Part shown: positions 59,101 to 64,000 of the stretch, piece by piece
Position numbering within the stretch: the stretch's first letter is position 1
Layout: each line of letters opens with the position of its first letter
Origin: Tausonia pullulans
Taxonomy: Eukaryota > Basidiomycota > Tremellomycetes > Cystofilobasidiales > Mrakiaceae
DNA length: 64,000 bases
Reading direction: 5' to 3'
Assembly: GCA_951802195.1 (NCBI GenBank)
Contig: OX637633.1
Location: forward strand, 1-64,000
Program-made: the position numbers and the translations under genes
The notes under the pieces: generated by a model
Databases searched by the model: none
Seen by the model: the letters and a program-made list of their open reading frames with translations, nothing else
Told to the model about the DNA's origin: nothing

Positions 59101-59487
59101 ACAACGCTTCTTGTTCCCCCGCCCAATCCATCCGCCAACGGTTGCACGGACGCCGAATTTACTGCCGTCGGAGGAGCTTGCGATTTTCGTCGAGTCGCTG
59201 CCGTCGACGGGGGTCCTCGCCTTGCGCTCGGCCTCGGTCTCGCGCGTGCCGAGGAGCGTGGAGACCTGGCCAGCAGCAGAAGAGGCCGTCCCAGCAAGCG
59301 TCGCGAGGCCCTTGGAGAGGCCGGACGAGAAAGCTGCACGCGTCGAGAGAGAGGGAGAGGGAAGCCAAGGGTTGCTGCCGGACGACGAATGCTGGGGCTG
59401 AAGCCGGCTTGGGACGGCGCTCCTCGCGCTTGGGGGGAGCCGCGCGGGAGTCGGCGGAAGGCCGGAAGGTTTATGATGAGATGCCAT
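56111..59487 (-). CDS. APP1: App1-like phosphatidate phosphatase
   Basis: Mg-dependent phosphatidate phosphatase of the App1 (DUF2183) type, linked in yeast to actin patches and endocytosis. Start MASHHKPSGLPPTPARLPPS, then a disordered Ser-rich N-terminus, LLIVTKDRLLLFPGWAVRKQ, PFEIHLHISGFCTTLRPPEA and VLIEVRPRIIST. The haloacid-dehalogenase-like catalytic motif is GIRVISDLDDTVKRTDL (DxDxT). WHYVSNSPYELYDPIHSFLT, SMFKGIWEPAGEKKMAGVLE, FILFGDSAEQDLDLYASIAH and ILGIFIRDVTSG complete the catalytic region. A long Ser-rich tail ends KFREASEIEEIVHGLV, FGKKGE. About nine introns. Confidence 0.9.
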
Positions 59488-59900
59488 GGATATGGAGAGA
59501 GATGAGCGAGAGGCACGACTGGGCATGCGCCGAGAGCGGTTGGTGGTTGATGGTCGAGTTGGTGAGGGAGGGTCGCGGGCGCGCTCCTCGTTGTTGGCGC
59601 TGGGCAAGAATCGAGCGGGGCGTGACATCATCCTCTCGCCCTCCGACCTGTGGCATTCTCCGCTCTTCTTTTTCTTGCAGCCTCACAACTCGAGGGCAGC
59701 CTGGCGCAAGTAGGCATCGGATAATATATAGACTTGCAAGCTTATGCCATAATGATGGCACCTTCGTGTGGCACGTAGATCTGGGGGCGCGCGCCGTCCT
59801 GCTTCCGTGCTACCGAATCTAATGGAACGAACCACCGACGCTGGGAGAAATTCAGGAAGATTTTTCAAATGATACCAGTTACCCGACATATGTTGTTCAT

Positions 59901-61506
59901 CTAAATCAACGCTCGGTCGATAACCTGCAAATGGCCGGGTTCGCATCAGCATTCCCCATCAACTCTTCAATCTGTGATGAGAAATGCTACGTACTTGAAT
60001 CACCCCTCCGTCCGTCAGGATGTCCCGTTTTAAGACGGTGGCATTGATCCCGCTCTTTTCAGAGGCAATCCATCGAGAGCCGACCTGAACTGCCGATCCT
60101 CCTTCCGAGATGAAGCGCTTGACCAGCGAGGGAGATAGCGTTACTCGCTCGGGCTTGACGAGATGCGCGTTGACAAAATCGAGAACTGAGGAATCGTTGC
60201 CTGCAAGCACCTCGGTCAGGGCGGCGGTTGGCGGAAGGAAGAGCGTGAAGTCTGCGACGACGTCAAGGACGGGAACGACCAGTCAGCAACTACTCCCTTG
60301 TCCCCTGAAGAAAGCACTAACTTTGCTGATTTTGAAGCTCCTTCAGTTGAGGCAGACGGCGGATGATATCCTCCCATCCAGAGATGGACAAGGCACCAAT
60401 CGTCTCATTGAGCGCCGTCGGCTGGACCTGTCCAGATGTACCAACTAGCTTGAGTGGTCGCGCTTACGGTTCGAGGGTCAAGGGGAGGTGTCAAGAGCTC
60501 ACCGGCCATCCGTTGACGAGGTTGGCAGTCAACCAGAGGTTGGCTGGGGCATCGGGAACGGAGATGTTGGCCTCGCCATCTGAGAGGGGCTAGAGTGAGT
60601 TTATTCTTCATGATAGGACTGGGAGAGCTTTGTCTCACAGGGTCCGAAGTAGAACGTTCCATTATCTGTATTGGAGGAGGGTACTTCTAGTCAGTCTCAA
60701 CACTGGGATGTGCGAACCGGCGCGCCACTCACAGACAGAGGCATTGCCGCCTGCAGCGAATTCAGCAGCATAGGCGCTATCCTTACGGAAGGCCACCCGC
60801 AGGGGCCAATCACCGGTAGAGGACCGGAGGTATGACTTAAGATCAAGCGAGGGTCAACAACAACTTCACAAATGAGTGCTCGAGATTCGGAGCTCACATC
60901 GAGCACGATCGTTTCATCCAACGTGGCGTTGATTGTGTTCAGAGGTGTCTCAAAGACTGCAAGGTCGATTACCAGATAATCAGTCTCGCGTGGTCGCTAA
61001 AGAGGGGAAGAGGGGAGAGAACACACAGAGGAAGGGGAACACCCCATTCCACCTCTCCTTCCAGGAAGGAGTGAGCATGCTTTCAGGGTCCATCGTATCA
61101 CCATCGAGTCCGGTGATGTAGGACATGAACGACCGGCTGTTGGGCACGATGACGGTGCCCTCGGCTCGGTTGTGGGTCTTGAACAGAGGGATCATGGTCT
61201 CTTTGGCGAGTTGAACCCTATGAAGGATGAGCTCGCGGATTCGTCTCAGTCGGGGCTCTCCCATCGTCAACAGATCAAAGAGCATACCAGAGTCCAAAAT
61301 GGGTGGTCTCCAGTCCATCTGCAGAGTAGGCGATCCCACTGATGACGCTGCTGGCATAACTGTTCAAGAGGATACATGGTCAGTCTCTGCATTTTTCCAA
61401 TGGAGTGCTCCTCGCGAGCGAACGAGCTCACGTTTGATACTGTAGCCTAGATGCTGCAGCCGCGGGGACAGGCAATAGAGCCAGGAGGAGAGGTGCGAGA
61501 GCGAGC
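59901..61506 (-). CDS. Secreted fasciclin (FAS1) domain protein
   Basis: The signal peptide MLALAPLLLALLPVPAAAA is followed by two FAS1-type regions. The first has VQLAKETMIPLFKTHNRAEG, TVIVPNSRSFMSYITGLDGD and LNETIVLDSYL-like residues. The second has FTLFLPPTAALTEVLAGNDS, FVNAHLVKPERVTLSPSLVK and TDGGVIQ, spliced to VIDRALI at the stop. FAS1 domains mediate adhesion at the cell surface. No clear GPI tail follows, so it is probably secreted or wall-associated. Several N-glycosylation sites. About eight introns. A poly-A tract and TTAAG lie just upstream of the start. Confidence 0.85.
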
Positions 61507-62381
61507 ATCAAGGAAGACGGCACGAGGTTGAAGAGAGGTGTGAGAGAGAGAGAAACCGATACTTAAGAAAAAAAAAAAATCCCCCGGCGGAGCCAACCGG
61601 CCACGCTAGAGATCAACGGATCAGATACACCTGATTCGGACTAAAAACAGAGCTCGGGGCGCCTCATGAAGGGCATGGCGCGATCAGAGTTTGAAGTAGA
61701 ACACTCCCGCTCCACGAGATCCTCGGTCTCCTCGCGCCTAGATCCGAACGCCTCCCCGAATTTGTATCAGATTGTCAAAAAGCCCGTCTCTCGGACAGAG
61801 GTCTCTGAGGTCTCATGTTGTTCTCTCCTCTGCACTCTTGCGTTACCAGCCTGGTTGGGATCTTTGGTCTGATGTCACAGAAATTGAAGGGATGTAAGCA
61901 TTTCCGCATTTGTTCTTCGCAGCTTCTCTTCACTTCTAGACCCTGTCAGGGGGCCATGAATTGGACGACATCGCGCAAGCGAGAGCTTGAAAATGGAGAT
62001 TTCAAAGCTAACTAGATCAGATTCACTTTCAGCTAAATATAATTGACAGGAAGAAGCATGGCGTGATTAGCATGTGAAGAAGAAAGCTCCCGTCTTTGCT
62101 GTCACTTCCTTCCTAGCGGATCGCGGCACACACAGTGGCCGGAGGGGGACTTCTCGTCTGCTTCGACCGGGTATTTGCTCTATCAGACAAACACAGTTCT
62201 CAACCCACGGTGAACCAGAACAAATCATCCCAATCTTGTCACGGTCCTATCTTCTGATTCCTTCCCCGAGTCCCCCGCACTTGTTTCAGATGTCTTCTCT
62301 CAAGACTCGAGAAACTTCACTTCAAAGAATTCTCGCAACTTGCAACAGCCACTCCCATCCTGCCCGTCACCCTCTCAGATT
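61507..62381. other. Divergent intergenic region
   Basis: This 875-bp region lies between the FAS1 and ferric reductase starts. It includes a poly-A run at 61568-61580. No tRNA, LTR copy or supported gene is seen. Short frames at 61666-61872 and 62074-62412 have no motif. Confidence 0.5.
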
Positions 62382-64000
62382 ATGTGGACCTACACACCAC
62401 AGGACATTCTAGGTCTCTCCCCGTTCTACGGGCTCCCACGGACGCAAGATAAGATCTCGACGACCATAGTCTGTCTCATCTTTTAGCGAGGGCTCCCGGC
62501 CTCCCTTATCTGGGGTCGATCCGCCCGCCTTTTTTTATATAGAGCAATCGTTGCTGACGTCCTCGCAGGCGTACTATCCTCCTGAGCTGGCCAACTTTGC
62601 CGCTACGACCATTGTGAACTTCTACTGGAACTCGGTAGGTGCAGAGTCATCTTCGCGGCAAGCGTCCTCGCAGCCAGAACTGAGCTATTCGCGTCTCCCC
62701 TCAGTATTATGTGGCCGTGGTTTTCAAGTTTGTCTCTTTTTGTTCTCAGCTCTTCTTTTCCGTCCTGAAGAAGGGACTCCTCCAGCTATACCCTATACTG
62801 CGTGCTCGGCGGTGTCATCGCCATCGCATCTCTCCGTCATCTTGCCGGAAACTGGATGAACAACCGGCTCCCCCAGTGGCTGCTTCCCGTACAAGTTAGT
62901 CCCATAGCTAGAGAACCAAGACCCAAGTTCTCTGCCATCTACTGAATAGGAGCCATCTGTAGACCTTTGTGCACAAGCACTTTTTCTACGCCGCTAGCTG
63001 GGGTTCCTCCTCCTCTCGACCCGTCTCCTTCATCGGAGCCACCGGATTCCTCGGCCGATGGACGACTTTCCAGATCCCGACTCGCGTGCACGGTATCCTC
63101 GTAGGCCTCTACGTACTGGCCAATCTCGTGATCTGTTTCACATATCGGATCTGCTCTCCCAATCTCTAGTCAGCAGGAAGACGGCCGGTCGTTTGCATGC
63201 CCGACACTCGACTGACACTGCTGTCCTGCCCCATTCCCCAGCTACCCGGAGCTCGGCTACCCGAGGCAGCAGTGAGTAGTTCGAGCCTCATTCTCGGCTT
63301 CGAATATCTGATTTGACCGAGCCCTATGCTTCTGACAGAATATTCCGGGCCTTCGCCGATCGAACGGCCATCCTCTCGTTCGGGAGTACGCCCCTGGTCA
63401 TCGCTCTCGCCGGGAGGAACAGCCTGATCAGCGCCTTGACTGGCGCCAGCTTTTCGACACTCCAGGTCAAATTCAACTCGCTGTACTCAATAATTCCAAC
63501 CCCACTGCTGACTCCGCTGTCTAACAGATATATCACCGTTGGGTCGCGCGTGTCACCTTCTTCACCGCCCTGGGTCACTCTTTGGGTCAGTCAGTTTATC
63601 CCAATAGCGATTGGCCATCTGTAGCTGACAAGCTCCATCAGCCTGGGCCGTCGGCGAGGTCGTCAATTACCTTCACAGCGGCCTTTCTGCAGACTTCTCG
63701 CAAGCTTACTGGAACTGGGGCGTCGCCGTGAGTTCTCAAGCTCGCTTGATCAGCGCGCTATCCCCCCAATCCGCTCATTCGTTCCGTTCACGTCCCTCAC
63801 ACCAGGCTATGGCTGGTGGATTCCTGCTGGTTATTGCCTCGACCAGGCGCCTCCGTGAAATCTCTTACGAGTTCTTCCTCGTCGGTCACATCGCCGGTGC
63901 TGTCGTCTGGGTGAGTTCAGTCTTATTTCCTATTTGACAAGACCATTTCCTGACGAGCTCACTTATCGTGTGTTTTTAGGTCGTCGGGGTCAGCTTTTCA
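62382..64000 (+). CDS. Ferric reductase transmembrane component, 5' part
   Basis: Heme-containing membrane reductase (FRE/NOX type), cut by the window end. Start MWTYTPQDILGLSPFYGLPR, spliced after STTI to AYYPPELANFAATTIVNFYW. YYVAVVF is spliced to NYTLYCVLGGVIAIASLRHL, then MNNRLPQWLLPY, TFQIPTRVHGILVGLYVLAN and LVICFTYYPELGYPRQQ. RAFADRTAILSFGSTPLVIA and LQIYHRWVARVTFFTALGHS follow, then the last visible exons REISYEFFLVGHIAGAVVWV and VGVSF. The His residues in HGILVGLY, YHRW, LGHS and VGHIAGAV fit the heme-ligand helices. The FAD and NADPH domains should lie beyond 64000. The first exon was chosen because only that donor keeps phase with AYYPPE. Confidence 0.85.

Overview
The window looks like nuclear DNA of a basidiomycete fungus, most likely a red yeast of the Pucciniomycotina (Sporidiobolales type). 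The grounds are many short GT-AG introns (about 45-100 bp), fungal-type CHO2, KEI1, DCTN5 and APP1 genes, and a fungal nitrate reductase. The taxon is inferred from gene architecture; no search was run. Gene models were spliced by eye, so outer limits are firmer than internal exon edges.

The left 35 kb is accessory in character. Positions 1-215 are a perfect 13-bp tandem array, C-rich on the + strand, that runs into and cuts off the 3' end of a collagen-like gene, as if the gene had been capped by a repeat. Then come a nitrate reductase and a desaturase remnant. An arsenic-resistance cluster follows: arsenate reductase ACR2 and arsenite efflux pump ACR3 are divergent around a promoter holding a yeast-Yap8-like site, and arsH lies tail to tail with ACR3. 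Further right are three reductase or dehydrogenase genes (one with an internal stop), a copper amine oxidase, a Frag1/DRAM/Sfk1 membrane protein and a disrupted cinnamyl-alcohol-dehydrogenase-like gene. At least eight loci carry fossil copies of one roughly 350-bp solo-LTR family; one copy still has a perfect 5-bp target-site duplication.

At 35.49-35.57 kb on the minus strand, just right of the last LTR, is the most striking feature: a tRNA-Gln(CUG) whose 3' half is encoded upstream of its 5' half, i.e. a circularly permuted tRNA gene.

The right 27 kb (37.3-64 kb) is compact, GC-richer and free of the LTR family. It holds mostly core genes: CHO2 (phosphatidylethanolamine methyltransferase), a membrane-anchored bZIP factor, dynactin p25 with five micro-exons, a GPI-type surface protein, an MPR1-like acetyltransferase, OMA1, KEI1, APP1, a fasciclin protein and the 5' part of a ferric reductase. 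CHO2, KEI1 and APP1 all concern membrane lipid synthesis or turnover. The contrast suggests a repeat-rich, perhaps subtelomeric, arm joining a conserved interior.
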